A stretch of 64,000 nucleotides of DNA from Hyphomicrobium sp. CS1GBMeth3 (GCF_900117455.1 NZ_FPHO01000003.1:558001-622000); one strand, 5' to 3'. Counted from the first letter of the stretch, positions 19,565-28,911 are shown. Numbers and translations: made by a program. Notes: generated by a model not told the origin, from the letters alone.

Positions 19565-19756
19565 ATGACGAACATTCTCTCGCGCTTTGTGAAGGACGAG
19601 TCGGGCGCCACGGCAATCGAGTACGGCCTGATCGCCGCCATCGTCGGCGTCGGCATCATCGCTGGCCTTTCCACCCTCCAGGAGGCCCTTAACGACATCT
19701 TCACGGACGTCGGCGGAAAGCTCGACAATCCGACCGCTGGCGGCGGCGAAGGCTAA
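19565..19756 (+). CDS. Flp/Fap-type type IVb pilin, first copy
   Basis: Major-pilin candidate of 63 aa. It has a short charged leader (MTNILSRFVKDESG) and the Flp processing motif: cleavage after Gly14 gives a mature N-terminus ATAIEYGLIAAIV with Glu at +5 and Tyr at +6, as required by the prepilin peptidase. One hydrophobic helix follows, then a polar and glycine-rich tail (NPTAGGGEG). The mature subunit is about 49 residues. The ATG at 19565 lies after GGGAG. It is the first gene of the Tad cluster and is followed by a perfect hairpin before the second pilin. Confidence 0.95.
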   Translation: MTNILSRFVKDESGATAIEYGLIAAIVGVGIIAGLSTLQEALNDIFTDVGGKLDNPTAGGGEG

Positions 19757-19785
19757 TCGCGCGGCCATACCGGGCCAATGGTTAG

Positions 19786-19816
19786 GAAGGCCATCTGGAT
19801 CCGCCAGATGGCCTTC
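19786..19816 (+). repeat. Perfect 13-bp hairpin between the two pilin genes
   Basis: GAAGGCCATCTGG (19786-19798) and its exact complement (19804-19816) are separated by a 5-nt loop. No T-run follows, so full termination is not expected. Stable hairpins directly after abundant pilin reading frames often protect the upstream mRNA or attenuate downstream transcription. Such a role is inferred here. Confidence 0.7.
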
Positions 19817-19854
19817 ATCGCAACGAAGGCACACACGCAACGGGACACCGTGTA

Positions 19855-20022
19855 ATGACATCTCTAATTCAGCGCTTCTTGGCTGATGAAACGGGCGGCA
19901 CGGCCATCGAGTACGGGCTTATCGCTGCGCTCGTGGGGATGGGTATCGTGGTTGGCTTGAGCAACGTCACGGCAGGCCTCACCGAGCTCTTCGACACTGT
20001 CAAAGAGCAAATTCCCGACTGA
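19855..20022 (+). CDS. Flp/Fap-type type IVb pilin, second copy
   Basis: This small gene encodes 55 aa. It resembles the first pilin in the leader and processing site: MTSLIQRFLADETG, then GTAIEYGLIAALVGMG, with Glu +5 and Tyr +6 after Gly14. Its C-terminal part differs (LSNVTAGLTELFDTVKEQ) and lacks the glycine-rich tail, giving a mature subunit of about 41 residues. A GGGA motif lies upstream of the ATG at 19855. It may be a paralogous minor or alternative pilin from a tandem duplication, and shares the cluster with cpaA and the assembly genes. Confidence 0.9.
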   Translation: MTSLIQRFLADETGGTAIEYGLIAALVGMGIVVGLSNVTAGLTELFDTVKEQIPD

Positions 20023-20129
20023 GCAACCGCTAACGCACCCTTCACTTAAATATTCGACGTTCGATTACTGACCCTCAACCGGCGAGTTTGAGCGAAAATG
20101 AAAGCCGAACGGCCGTCTTCCGAAGGTGC

Positions 20130-20636
20130 ATGTTCGTGATTGCATCGACAATTCTCATGGCCTTCGCGGCCGTCATGGCCTTCGCGGCCGCCATGGACCT
20201 GCTGACCATGACCATCCCGAACCGGGTCACGCTGGGCCTCATGCTGGCATTCTTCGCGGCGGCCCCGCTGATGGGCCTCGGAGCATCCGACATTATGATG
20301 CATATCGCAGCCGGCGCCGTGGTGCTCGCGGCCGGCATCGCATTGTTTGCCGTCGGAGGCTTCGGCGGCGGCGATGCAAAGCTGCTGGCGGTTGGCGCTC
20401 TCTGGATCGGCTTCGACCAGCTGCTGGCGTTCCTGACGCTGACTGCCGTCTGCGGCGGCCTTCTCGCCTTAGCCATCCTGTACTACAGGAAGCTTCCCGT
20501 CCTCGGCATCCGCGCTCCCGACTGGGCCATGCGCCTGCACCGCCAGGGCGGCGGCATTCCCTACGGCATCGCTATCGCCGCGGCCGCTCTCTTCGTCTTT
20601 CCGATCACGCCCTGGGTTGTCGCGTCCGTCGGCTAA
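20130..20636 (+). CDS. cpaA: Prepilin peptidase CpaA/TadV (A24 family)
   Basis: Inner-membrane aspartic protease that removes the leader of the Flp pilins. The 168-aa protein is almost wholly hydrophobic, with about six membrane segments. The two catalytic aspartates are in AAAMDLLTMTIPNRV and in the GxGD-type motif GGFGGGDAKLL. It is the short form without the N-methyltransferase domain, as usual for Tad systems. The ATG at 20130 follows GAAGG; an upstream in-frame TTG at 20088 would add 14 residues. It is in line with the pilins and cpaB. Confidence 0.93.
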   Translation: MFVIASTILMAFAAVMAFAAAMDLLTMTIPNRVTLGLMLAFFAAAPLMGLGASDIMMHIAAGAVVLAAGIALFAVGGFGGGDAKLLAVGALWIGFDQLLAFLTLTAVCGGLLALAILYYRKLPVLGIRAPDWAMRLHRQGGGIPYGIAIAAAALFVFPITPWVVASVG

Positions 20637-20745
20637 GCGCCCCAAATCGGAACAGAAATTAACGGCGCATTGACGTTTGTCCTTCAATCTTTCGCCCTGA
20701 GCAAAAGGTTCGGCCAGAAAATGGCCGTATGGGACAACGTGTGCG

Positions 20746-21546
20746 ATGAAACGGCCTCAGCTTTTCGGATTAGCCATAGCGCTGACGGCCGGCGCACTCG
20801 CTTTCGTCATGGTGCGCGGCATGGTCAACAAGCCGCCCGTAGAACGGACAGTCCAGGTCAAGGTCGCGTCGAGCGAAGTGCTTGTCGCCCGCAGCGACAT
20901 CGGCCTCGGCCACATTACGACTGACAGCACCTTTCAGTGGCAGCCGTGGCCGAAAGAGGCCGTGACGGCAGGTTACATCACGCGGTCTTCAGCACCCAAC
21001 GCCATCGCCGATCTCGCGGGCTCGATCGCCCGCGCGCCCGTCATGAAGGGCGAGCCGATCACGCACCAGAAGCTGGTCAAGGCCGGCCAGGGCGGCGTTC
21101 TGGCGGCGATCCTGCCAGTCGGCATGCGTGCCATCTCGACTCGCATCAAGGAAGAGACAGCCGTCGGCAACTTGATCCTGCCGAACGACCGCGTCGACGT
21201 CATCCTGATCCGCCGCGTGCGTAACCGCAGCGGCCAGGAGGATTACGTGAGCGATCTCCTCTTCGGCAACGTGCGCGTTCTCGCCATCGGCCAGGAGATC
21301 GAGATCAAGGAAGGCAAGAAAACCGCCGGCAGCGCCAGCACCGCGACCCTCGAGTTGACCGCGCGCCAGGCCGAGCTTCTCGCGCTGTCGAATTCAATGG
21401 GTGAGATTTCGCTGTCGCTGCGCTCGATCGCCGATCTCGACGTCAATCAAGGCCCGACGGAAGGCGCGGACCCGTCCACCAAGGAAAGCACGGCGATTCG
21501 CGTACTGCGGTATGGCACCGCCTCGCGCGCCTACAGCGTCAACTGA
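20746..21546 (+). CDS. cpaB: Flp pilus assembly protein CpaB/RcpC
   Basis: Periplasmic protein of 266 aa anchored by one N-terminal membrane helix (FGLAIALTAGALAFVMVRGM). A SAF-type domain follows: VLVARSDIGLGHITTDSTFQ, and APVMKGEPITHQKL. The RcpC-like domain has ISTRIKEETAVGNLILPNDRVDVILIRR. It is thought to link the CpaC secretin with the inner-membrane machinery. The C-terminal region is Thr/Ser-rich and ends in a short basic motif. It lies 40 bp before cpaC. Confidence 0.95.
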   Translation: MKRPQLFGLAIALTAGALAFVMVRGMVNKPPVERTVQVKVASSEVLVARSDIGLGHITTDSTFQWQPWPKEAVTAGYITRSSAPNAIADLAGSIARAPVMKGEPITHQKLVKAGQGGVLAAILPVGMRAISTRIKEETAVGNLILPNDRVDVILIRRVRNRSGQEDYVSDLLFGNVRVLAIGQEIEIKEGKKTAGSASTATLELTARQAELLALSNSMGEISLSLRSIADLDVNQGPTEGADPSTKESTAIRVLRYGTASRAYSVN

Positions 21547-21586
21547 GCAGTTCTCGAGTTTGGTCCGTCGGAAGGCCCGATAACGA

Positions 21587-23200
21587 ATGCGCAAGACCTC
21601 TACCTCGCTCCTGCTCTCTCTGTGCGGGGCCATCGTTGCCGGGCTGGTCATGGCCACTGCCGCCGGCGCGAACGGCGATGGCGCATCCCTCATGCGCATC
21701 AGCGCTGAAGGCGCGGATGGACCGCAAACCCGCTCCGTCGCGCTCGGCGCCGGCAAGTCGATGCTGGTCGAGTTCGACTTCGAGCTGCGCGACGTGCTGG
21801 TCTCCGATCCGCAGAGCGTCGACGCTGTTGTGCAGACCTCGAACCGCGTGTTCCTGATTGCCAAAAAACCGGGCCAGACTAACGCCTTCTTCTTCGACGC
21901 GCGCGGCCGCCAGATCCTGACACTCGACATCACGGTCGGCGCCGATGTCGGCGGGCTCGAGACGCTGCTCGCGCGCTTGATCCCCGGCTCGAACATCCGT
22001 GTCGAAATGGCCGGAAAGTCGATCGTGCTGATCGGCTCGGTGCGCACACCCATCGACTCGAACCGCGCCACCGACATCGCGCGCGCCTTCGCCGCCTCCA
22101 ATCCCGACGCGTTTGGCATTGGCCAATCGGCCAGCGCTTCCGCCGGCGGCACCATGATCATCAACGCCAGCGACGCCATGTCTGCGGGCAAAGGCTCCGA
22201 CGACAAGGCCAAGTCGGTCATCAACATGCTCGGCGTCGAGGGCGAGGAGCAGGTCATGCTCCGCGTCGTGGTGGCCGAGGTACAGCGTGAGTTGCTGAAG
22301 CAGTTCGGCGTCAACCTCGCGGCCGACATCAACGCCGGCAACTTCACTTGGAGCCTGCTGACGGCCAACGCCTTGCCGCTGACGACGGCAGCCGGCCTCG
22401 GATCGCTGCCCGTACCCGGGATCGACATGGACGGCACCGGTCCCTGCGCCGGCGTCTCTTGCTTCTATAACAGCGGCCCGTCCGGAACCTTCGGCAACTC
22501 TGGCACTGTGACCGGGTGGAGCAACGGCGACTACCGCATCGGCAAGGCACTGCGTGCGCTCGAGCGCGACGGTCTCGTGCGCACACTGGCCGAGCCCAAC
22601 CTGACGGCGATCTCCGGCGAGCCTGCGAAATTCCTGGCTGGCGGCGAGTATCCGATCCCAGTCAAGGACTCCAACGGCCAGACGTCCGTCACCTTCAAGG
22701 AGTTCGGCGTCGGCGTTTCTTTCACGCCGGTCGTGCTGTCGGAGGGCCGCATCAGCCTCAAGATCGAAAGCGAGGTGAGCGAGCTTTCGAGCGCCGGCGC
22801 GGTCGTCATCGACTCGACGCAGATCCCGGCCCTGAAGAAGCGCCAGGCCAACTCCACCGTAGAGTTGCCGTCCGGCGGCTCCATCGCCCTTGCCGGCCTG
22901 ATCTCAGACGACGTGCGCCAGAACATCGACGGATTCCCCGGCCTCAAGGATGTGCCCGTCCTCGGCACCCTGTTCCGCAGCCGCGACTTCATCAAGCGCG
23001 AGACGGAGCTGGTCGTGATCGTCACACCCTATCTCGTGAAGCCCGTGGCGCTTAAGCAGCTCGCGCGTCCGCTCGATGGCCTCGCCGAAGCGACCGACCG
23101 CAAGGCGAACTTCATGGGCCACCTCAATCGCATTTACGGCACCGAGACCGTCGCCCCGATCGGCGACCTCAAGGGCGATTACGGTTTCATCGTCGAATAG
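21587..23200 (+). CDS. cpaC: Outer-membrane secretin CpaC/RcpA
   Basis: Forms the gated outer-membrane channel through which the Flp pilus emerges. The product is 537 aa with a signal peptide (LLLSLCGAIVAGLVMATAAG). An N-terminal pilus-secretin domain contains VEFDFELRDVLVSDPQSVD, followed by a BON-like segment (SIVLIGSVRTPIDSNRA). The secretin core ends with the diagnostic VELPSGGSIALAGLI, a GFPGLKDVPVLGTLF motif and ELVVIVTPYLVKP. The middle holds a Gly/Ser/Cys-rich stretch (CAGVSCFYNSGPSGTFGNSG) with two close cysteines that may form a loop disulfide. Confidence 0.97.
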   Translation: MRKTSTSLLLSLCGAIVAGLVMATAAGANGDGASLMRISAEGADGPQTRSVALGAGKSMLVEFDFELRDVLVSDPQSVDAVVQTSNRVFLIAKKPGQTNAFFFDARGRQILTLDITVGADVGGLETLLARLIPGSNIRVEMAGKSIVLIGSVRTPIDSNRATDIARAFAASNPDAFGIGQSASASAGGTMIINASDAMSAGKGSDDKAKSVINMLGVEGEEQVMLRVVVAEVQRELLKQFGVNLAADINAGNFTWSLLTANALPLTTAAGLGSLPVPGIDMDGTGPCAGVSCFYNSGPSGTFGNSGTVTGWSNGDYRIGKALRALERDGLVRTLAEPNLTAISGEPAKFLAGGEYPIPVKDSNGQTSVTFKEFGVGVSFTPVVLSEGRISLKIESEVSELSSAGAVVIDSTQIPALKKRQANSTVELPSGGSIALAGLISDDVRQNIDGFPGLKDVPVLGTLFRSRDFIKRETELVVIVTPYLVKPVALKQLARPLDGLAEATDRKANFMGHLNRIYGTETVAPIGDLKGDYGFIVE

Positions 23201-23220
23201 GGCTGGCTGGAGACGCAACG

Positions 23221-23958
23221 ATGAAATATGAAATTGCTTCCCGGCCGGCTTCGAATGCCCAACGCACGCGGCGCGCAGCGCCGATCGCGCTTGCGCTGCT
23301 TGCCGCCGCAGCCGCGGCCGGCTGCAGGAACGATCCGACCGCACCGCAGGTGGCCGGCTGGTCCATGATCGATCCGTCGCAACGTCACCCGATCATCGTC
23401 TCGCAGCAGCCGCAGACGATGCAGATCCGCATTCCGGCGGGCTCGCGCGGCCTGAGCCCGCGTCAGCGCGCCGACGTGCTCGAGTTCGCCGATCGCTCCC
23501 GCGCAGTCGATGCGGGCAACAGCCGCCTCGTGATCCAGGCGCCCGGCGGCGGCGCCAACGAAATCGCAGCCATGAACGCCGTCGGCGAGATCCGCCAGAT
23601 CCTGGGCGACATGGGCTTTGCCGACTCCTCGATCGCAGTCGAGGCCTACCACACCGATGGCCATTCGGATGCGCCCGTTCGCGTCACCTATCTGCGCTAC
23701 GTCGCCGAGGCGCCCGTCTGCGGCTACTGGCCGACCAACCTCGCCAACCAACGCGACAACACCAACTACCCGAATTTCGGGTGCGCCAACCAGCACAACC
23801 TCGCCGTCTCCGTCGCCAACCCCGCCGACCTGATCGGCCCGCGCACGGAAAGCGACCGCCCGAGCGAACGCCGCGACGTCGTCTGGGACCACTACCGCAA
23901 CGGCAAATCCACGGGGTCGGAGAAGAGCGAAGACGAGAAGGTCAGGATTGCCAAGTGA
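23221..23958 (+). CDS. cpaD: Pilus assembly lipoprotein CpaD
   Basis: Outer-membrane lipoprotein, 245 aa, with a Lys/Arg N-terminus, an Ala-rich core and a lipobox-like AAAAGC near residue 35. It is thought to act with the CpaC secretin. CpaD-family segments are HPIIVSQQPQTMQIRIP, an OmpA-like helical middle, VTYLRYVAEAPVCGYWPTNL and FGCANQHNLAVSVANPADLI; the last two carry the conserved cysteines. The C-terminus is polar with an S/E/K-rich tail. It starts 20 bp after cpaC and stops just before cpaE. Confidence 0.93.
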   Translation: MKYEIASRPASNAQRTRRAAPIALALLAAAAAAGCRNDPTAPQVAGWSMIDPSQRHPIIVSQQPQTMQIRIPAGSRGLSPRQRADVLEFADRSRAVDAGNSRLVIQAPGGGANEIAAMNAVGEIRQILGDMGFADSSIAVEAYHTDGHSDAPVRVTYLRYVAEAPVCGYWPTNLANQRDNTNYPNFGCANQHNLAVSVANPADLIGPRTESDRPSERRDVVWDHYRNGKSTGSEKSEDEKVRIAK

Positions 23959-23971
23959 CGGTGGAACACTG

Positions 23972-25279
23972 ATGTCGAAAGCGCTGCAGAGACCCGGATC
24001 CGACCCGTTCGAGGCACCGTCTCCCTATGCTCTCGGCGACGACACCATTCCCACGTCGGCGTTGAGCGACCGCGCGCGCCCGCTGCCGCGCATCTCGATT
24101 CAGGCCTTTTGCCAGACGTCGGACATCGCCGAGATCATCCAGGCCGCATCCGAGGATCGTCGCCTGAACAAGGCGCACGTGACGATCCAGATGGGCGGCA
24201 CCGCCGCTGCTATTGCGCATTACGAGGAAAGCCCGACACCGAACCTGATCATCCTCGAGTCGCAGTCTCCGCAAGCCGAGCTTCTGGCCGAGCTCGAGGA
24301 GCTGGCGCAGAGCTGCGATCCGGGCACAAAGGTCGTGATTATCGGCCGCGCCAACGACGTCGTTCTCTACCGCGAGCTCATCAAACGCGGCATCTCGGAA
24401 TACCTCGTCACGCCCGTCACGTCGTTCGAGCTGCTCGAGTGCCTCTCCAGCCTTTACAACAACCCGGCCTCCGATCCCGTCGGCCAGGTGTTCGCGTTCG
24501 TCGGCGCCAAAGGCGGCGTCGGCTCGTCGACACTTTGCCATAACGTGTCTTGGACGCTCTCGGAGGTGCTGGCGAACGACATCGTCATCGCCGACATGGA
24601 CCTGCCGTTCGGCACCACCGGCCTCGATTTCAACCAGGACCCGGTCCAGGGCATCGCCGACGCGCTGCAGAACCCGGATCGCCTGGATGAGGTGCTGCTC
24701 GATCGCCTACTCACCACCTGCTCAAAGCATCTCTCGATCTTTGCCGCGCCCGTGGTTCTGGACCGCGATTACGAGATAACTCCGGAAGCCTGCGAGACGG
24801 TCGTGGACGTCGTGCGCCAGAACGTGCCGTTCGTCGCGGTGGACCTGCCTCACGTCTGGGCGCCGTGGACCAGGAGCCTCCTGCTGCAGGCCGACGAGAT
24901 CGTCCTCACCGCGATTCCGGACCTCGCCAATCTGCGCAACGCCAAGAACATCGTCGATCTCTTGCGGCAGGCGCGCAAGAACGATGCTCCGCCGCACCTC
25001 GTGCTCAACATGGCCAACATGCAGAAGCGGCCCGAGATCACGCCGAAGGAGTTCGAGACCGCGCTCGGCCTCAAGACGCTCGCCATCATCGATTTCGACT
25101 GTGAGAGCTTCGGCCAGGCGGCCAACAACGGACAGATGATCGAGGAATTCAATCCGAAGGCGAAGTCGGTGCAGGCTTTCCGGGACATCGCGCTCGCCCT
25201 CGCGCACCGTAAGGAAGTGAAGGCCGAGAAGCGCTCGCCCTTCGCACCGATCCTTGAAAAGCTCATGCTCAAACGCTGA
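23972..25279 (+). CDS. cpaE: Pilus localisation ATPase-like protein CpaE/TadZ
   Basis: Member of the ParA/MinD superfamily that places the Tad machinery at the cell pole. The product is 435 aa. An N-terminal receiver-like domain (SIQAFCQTSDIAEII, NLIILESQS, VVIIGRANDVVLYRELI) precedes a deviant Walker A motif, KGGVGSS at residues 180-186, in place of the canonical GKT ending; this is typical of CpaE. The switch-like region VIADMDLPFGTTGLDF is intact. The ATG at 23972 has a GGTGGA site; an in-frame TTG at 23948 inside cpaD is less likely. It lies 11 bp before cpaF. Confidence 0.94.
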   Translation: MSKALQRPGSDPFEAPSPYALGDDTIPTSALSDRARPLPRISIQAFCQTSDIAEIIQAASEDRRLNKAHVTIQMGGTAAAIAHYEESPTPNLIILESQSPQAELLAELEELAQSCDPGTKVVIIGRANDVVLYRELIKRGISEYLVTPVTSFELLECLSSLYNNPASDPVGQVFAFVGAKGGVGSSTLCHNVSWTLSEVLANDIVIADMDLPFGTTGLDFNQDPVQGIADALQNPDRLDEVLLDRLLTTCSKHLSIFAAPVVLDRDYEITPEACETVVDVVRQNVPFVAVDLPHVWAPWTRSLLLQADEIVLTAIPDLANLRNAKNIVDLLRQARKNDAPPHLVLNMANMQKRPEITPKEFETALGLKTLAIIDFDCESFGQAANNGQMIEEFNPKAKSVQAFRDIALALAHRKEVKAEKRSPFAPILEKLMLKR

Positions 25280-25290
25280 CGGAGACTGAG

Positions 25291-26769
25291 ATGTTCGGCA
25301 GGCGGACCAGCGATCCTGGACAGCAGCGGAGAGTTCCTCAGAACCCTGCCGCCCCCGCGACCGCGCCCGCACCGCAACCCGCGCCGAAGACCGCCGCGCC
25401 GCCTCCGCCACCTCCCCCTCCGCGCGAGGAGCCCGTCGAGCCGCAGCGCCACCATTCCGAAGAGTACTACGACGTCAAGACGACGGTCTTCAACGCGTTG
25501 ATCGACACCATAGACCTGACGCAGCTCGCCAAGCTCGATAGCGCGGCGGCACGCGAGGAGATCCGCGACATCGTCAGCGAGATCATCCAGGTCAAGAACG
25601 TCGTCATGTCCATCGCCGAGCAGGAGGAGCTGCTCGAGGACATCTGCAACGACGTCCTAGGCTACGGCCCGCTCGAACCGCTGCTGGCACGCGACGACAT
25701 CGCCGACATCATGGTCAATGGCGCAGCGACCACCTTCATCGAGGTCGGCGGCAAGACGCAGAAGACGGGCGTGCGCTTCGCTGACAACCAGCAGCTCATG
25801 AACATCTGCCAGCGCATCGTGAGCCAGGTCGGCCGGCGCGTCGATGAATCGAGCCCCATATGCGACGCGCGCCTGCCCGACGGCTCCCGTGTCAACGTCA
25901 TCGCCCCGCCGCTCGCCATCGACGGCCCGGTCCTCACCATCCGCAAGTTCAGGAAAGACCGCCTTACCCTCGACCAGCTGATGCGCTTCGGCGCCATCAC
26001 GCCCCAGGCCAAGACGATCCTCGAGGTGATCGGACGCGTCCGCTGCAATGTTCTGATCTCCGGCGGCACCGGATCCGGTAAAACCACGCTTCTGAACTGC
26101 CTGACCGGCTGCATCGATTCCGACGAGCGCATCATTACCTGCGAGGACTCGGCCGAGCTTCAGTTGCAGCAACCACATGTCGTCCGTCTCGAGACCCGTC
26201 CGCCAAACCTCGAAGGCGAAGGCGAGATCACCATGCGCGATCTGGTGAAAAACTGCCTGCGTATGCGCCCGGAGCGGATCATCGTCGGCGAGGTCCGCGG
26301 CCCCGAGGCGTTCGACCTGCTGCAGGCCATGAACACCGGCCACGATGGCTCCATGGGCACGCTGCACGCCAACAGCCCGCGCGAGGCCTTGAGCCGCCTC
26401 GAAAGCATGATCATGATGGGCGGCTTCACGCTTCCCATCCGCACCATCCGCGAGATGATCGTCGGTTCCATCGACATCATCATCCAGGCCGCTCGCCTGC
26501 GCGACGGTTCCCGCAAGGTGACGCACATCACCGAGGTCGTCGGCATGGAGGACGACATCATCACCCTCCAGAACCTAATCGTATACGAGATCACGGGCGA
26601 GGACGCCTACGGCCGCCTCACCGGCCATCACCGCTCGACCGGCATCGCGCGACCCGCGTTCTGGGAGCGCGCGCAATACTACAAGGAAGAAGGACGCCTC
26701 GCCGGCGCCCTCGCCGCCGCCGAGATGCTCGACGCCAACGGCACCCCGATGGGCGAAACCCAGATTTGA
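25291..26769 (+). CDS. cpaF: Pilus assembly ATPase CpaF/TadA
   Basis: Hexameric secretion ATPase of the type II/IV family that powers pilus polymerisation. The product is 492 aa. The N-terminal 55 residues are a proline/alanine-rich linker with a run of eight prolines. The N-terminal domain carries [21 protein letters not shown]. The ATPase core has Walker A GGTGSGKT (residues 258-265), an Asp box ([10 protein letters not shown]), and Walker B with [13 protein letters not shown]. The His box is [13 protein letters not shown]. The C-terminal [13 protein letters not shown] segment is typical of CpaF. It is directly followed by tadB. Confidence 0.97.
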   Translation: MFGRRTSDPGQQRRVPQNPAAPATAPAPQPAPKTAAPPPPPPPPREEPVEPQRHHSEEYYDVKTTVFNALIDTIDLTQLAKLDSAAAREEIRDIVSEIIQVKNVVMSIAEQEELLEDICNDVLGYGPLEPLLARDDIADIMVNGAATTFIEVGGKTQKTGVRFADNQQLMNICQRIVSQVGRRVDESSPICDARLPDGSRVNVIAPPLAIDGPVLTIRKFRKDRLTLDQLMRFGAITPQAKTILEVIGRVRCNVLISGGTGSGKTTLLNCLTGCIDSDERIITCEDSAELQLQQPHVVRLETRPPNLEGEGEITMRDLVKNCLRMRPERIIVGEVRGPEAFDLLQAMNTGHDGSMGTLHANSPREALSRLESMIMMGGFTLPIRTIREMIVGSIDIIIQAARLRDGSRKVTHITEVVGMEDDIITLQNLIVYEITGEDAYGRLTGHHRSTGIARPAFWERAQYYKEEGRLAGALAAAEMLDANGTPMGETQI

Positions 26770-26788
26770 CGAAAGGGGGGAGGGGAAC

Positions 26789-27799
26789 ATGGACGAAGCG
26801 AGCCTGATGCCGCTCTTGACGGCAATGGTAGCGGCTGTTGCGATCGCGGCAGCGGTCTACGCCATCATGTATCCCTACATCTCGGCCGATCGGGTGAAAG
26901 ACAAGCGCGTCGCGGGCGTCAGCGAAACGCGCACGCGTAAGATCGCGACCCAATCCGCAGCCGAGCTCGCCGCCCAGCGCAAGAAGCAGGTCGTCGATAG
27001 CCTGAAGGATATGGAGGCGAGAAAGAAGGCGCGCGAGAAGATCACGCTGCGCCTCCGCCTGGAGCGGGCCGGCCTCGATATCGAGCCCAGGACTTTCTGG
27101 ATCGCGAGCGCTTGCTCGTCCGTGCTGATGGCGTTGATCGCCCGGATGTCGCTTCCCGTATCGGCGGCAGCGCTCTCACCCATGATCCTGATGGCAGCGC
27201 TCCTGGTCGGTGGCCTCGGCCTTCCTCGCCTAGTGCTCGCCAAGCTTGCAGCCCGCCGCCAGAAGAAATTCCAGGCCGAGCTGGCCAATGCCATAGACGT
27301 TGTCGTGCGCGGCATCAAATCCGGTCTGCCGCTGAACGAATGTCTCACGGTGATCGCCAAGGAAAGTCCGCAGCCGCTCGCAGCCGAGTTTCAGGACGTC
27401 GTCGATCAGCAGCGCGTCGGCGTCCCTCTTGGAGAGGCGCTCGAGCGCGTGACGCGCCGCATGCCGCTGCCCGAGATGAAGTTCTTTTCCATCGTCATCG
27501 CCATTCAGCAGCAATCGGGCGGCAACCTCGCCGAAGCCTTGTCGAACCTGTCCGGCGTGCTGCGCGACCGCTTCAAGATGGCCATGAAGGTGAAGGCGCT
27601 CTCCGCCGAAGCCAAGGCGTCGGCGCTCATTCTCGGCTGCCTGCCACCCGGCGTAATGCTCATGGTGCACATGTCCTCGCCCGAATACCTGGCGCCACTG
27701 CTGAACACACGCACCGGAAATATCTTCATCTTGGCCGGCCTGCTCTGGATGACGATCGGCATCCTCGTCATGCGCAAGATGATCAACTTCAAGTTCTAG
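26789..27799 (+). CDS. tadB: Tad pilus inner-membrane platform protein TadB
   Basis: Inner-membrane protein of 336 aa with a T2SSF domain, one of two subunits forming the assembly platform with TadC. There is an N-terminal helix (LLTAMVAAVAIAAAVYAIMY), a cytoplasmic basic region (RKIATQSAAELAAQRKK), and paired helices around residues 105-150. The T2SSF core has NAIDVVVRGIKSGLPLNECL and QQQSGGNLAEALSNLS. The C-terminal helices end in a basic tail. A GGGGGAGGGGAA ribosome-binding region precedes the ATG. Confidence 0.95.
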   Translation: MDEASLMPLLTAMVAAVAIAAAVYAIMYPYISADRVKDKRVAGVSETRTRKIATQSAAELAAQRKKQVVDSLKDMEARKKAREKITLRLRLERAGLDIEPRTFWIASACSSVLMALIARMSLPVSAAALSPMILMAALLVGGLGLPRLVLAKLAARRQKKFQAELANAIDVVVRGIKSGLPLNECLTVIAKESPQPLAAEFQDVVDQQRVGVPLGEALERVTRRMPLPEMKFFSIVIAIQQQSGGNLAEALSNLSGVLRDRFKMAMKVKALSAEAKASALILGCLPPGVMLMVHMSSPEYLAPLLNTRTGNIFILAGLLWMTIGILVMRKMINFKF

Positions 27800-27818
27800 C
27801 GGGTTCAGGAAGCGCGTC

Positions 27819-28796
27819 ATGCAAGAGATCGTCGATACCGTGATGTCTCCGGCGTTCCTGGCCACCATGCTGGCCGCCGTCTCGGCGTTCGCAACCATCC
27901 TTGCCATCGTGATGCCGATCCTGGCGCGCGACCAGCTGAACCAGCGCATGCGCGTGATGGCGCTCGAGCGGGACAAGCTGCGCTCCCAGCGCCTCGCCGA
28001 GCTCACCCGCGATCGCGTCGGCACCGTAAAGCTTCGCCAGACGCCCAAGGGTTATATGCAGCAGATCGTCGATCGCCTGGATCTGCGCTCCCAGTTCGAC
28101 AACGAGGAGCTGCGCAACAAACTGAAGATGGCAGGTCTCCGAGGTGAGGCCCCGCTCGTCGCGTTCATGTTTTTCCGCGTCGTCGCCCCGCCGCTGGTGT
28201 TCCTGGCCGCTCTCTTCTACTTGTTTGTACTGTCGGACACGCAGGCGTCGGCGGCAATGAAGCTCGCCTACGCCGTGGCCGCAGCCGCGGCGGGCTACTA
28301 TCTGCCGAACCTCTTCATTGAGAACCTGGTGCAGAAGCGCCAGCAGGCGATCAAAACCACCTTCCCCGAAGCCCTCGACATGCTCTTGATCTGCGTCCAA
28401 TCCGGCATGTCGGTCGAGGCGGCCTTCGGTAAGGTCGCCAAGGAGGCCTCGAACCAGAGCGCGGAGCTTGGCGAGGAATTGTCGCTGACGACAGCGGAGC
28501 TCTCCTATTTGCCGGACAGGCGGATCGCCTACGAGAACCTGGCGAAACGAACGGCGCTGCCGAGCGTCAAGGCGGTGACGACGGCGCTGATCCAGGCCGA
28601 GCGATACGGCACGCCTGTCGGCCAGGCGTTGCGCGTCATGGCCAAGGAGAATCGCGACATGCGCATGTCGGAAGCGGAGAAGAAAGCGGCCGCCCTGCCA
28701 CCGAAGCTGACCGTGCCGATGATCCTGTTCTTCCTGCCCGTGCTCTTCCTCGTGATCCTCGGCCCCGCCGCCATCACGTTCTGGAAGTTCCAGTAG
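27819..28796 (+). CDS. tadC: Tad pilus inner-membrane platform protein TadC
   Basis: Paralogue of TadB, 325 aa, forming the second half of the platform that CpaF drives. It has an N-terminal helix (FLATMLAAVSAFATILAIVM), a basic cytoplasmic stretch, and a pair of helices in the middle. The T2SSF core has FPEALDMLLICVQSGMSVEAAFGKVA and LIQAERYGTPVGQALRVMA. The C-terminal helix is VPMILFFLPVLFLVILGPAAI. It starts 19 bp after tadB and is the last gene of the cluster on the plus strand. No tadE, tadF or tadG-like minor pseudopilin gene follows in the window. Confidence 0.94.
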   Translation: MQEIVDTVMSPAFLATMLAAVSAFATILAIVMPILARDQLNQRMRVMALERDKLRSQRLAELTRDRVGTVKLRQTPKGYMQQIVDRLDLRSQFDNEELRNKLKMAGLRGEAPLVAFMFFRVVAPPLVFLAALFYLFVLSDTQASAAMKLAYAVAAAAAGYYLPNLFIENLVQKRQQAIKTTFPEALDMLLICVQSGMSVEAAFGKVAKEASNQSAELGEELSLTTAELSYLPDRRIAYENLAKRTALPSVKAVTTALIQAERYGTPVGQALRVMAKENRDMRMSEAEKKAAALPPKLTVPMILFFLPVLFLVILGPAAITFWKFQ

Positions 28797-28891
28797 GCGT
28801 CTTACGGCAAGAACACTCCAGCTGACCATTCTCGGTTACCGCCGATTCCGGGCCGCTATGACGTCATGTCTGGATTCACGATATCCCCGTC

Positions 28892-28911
28892 ATGCCGGCG
28901 AAGGGCCGGCA
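28892..28911. repeat. Short extragenic palindrome (REP-like) between tadC and tadD
   Basis: GCCGGC (28894-28899) and GCCGGC (28905-28910) flank GAAGG inside a CCGTCATGCCGGCGAAGG context. This resembles dispersed palindromic elements common in alphaproteobacterial intergenic DNA. The stem is only 7 bp with its flanking pair. Only one copy was noticed in this window. Confidence 0.5.
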
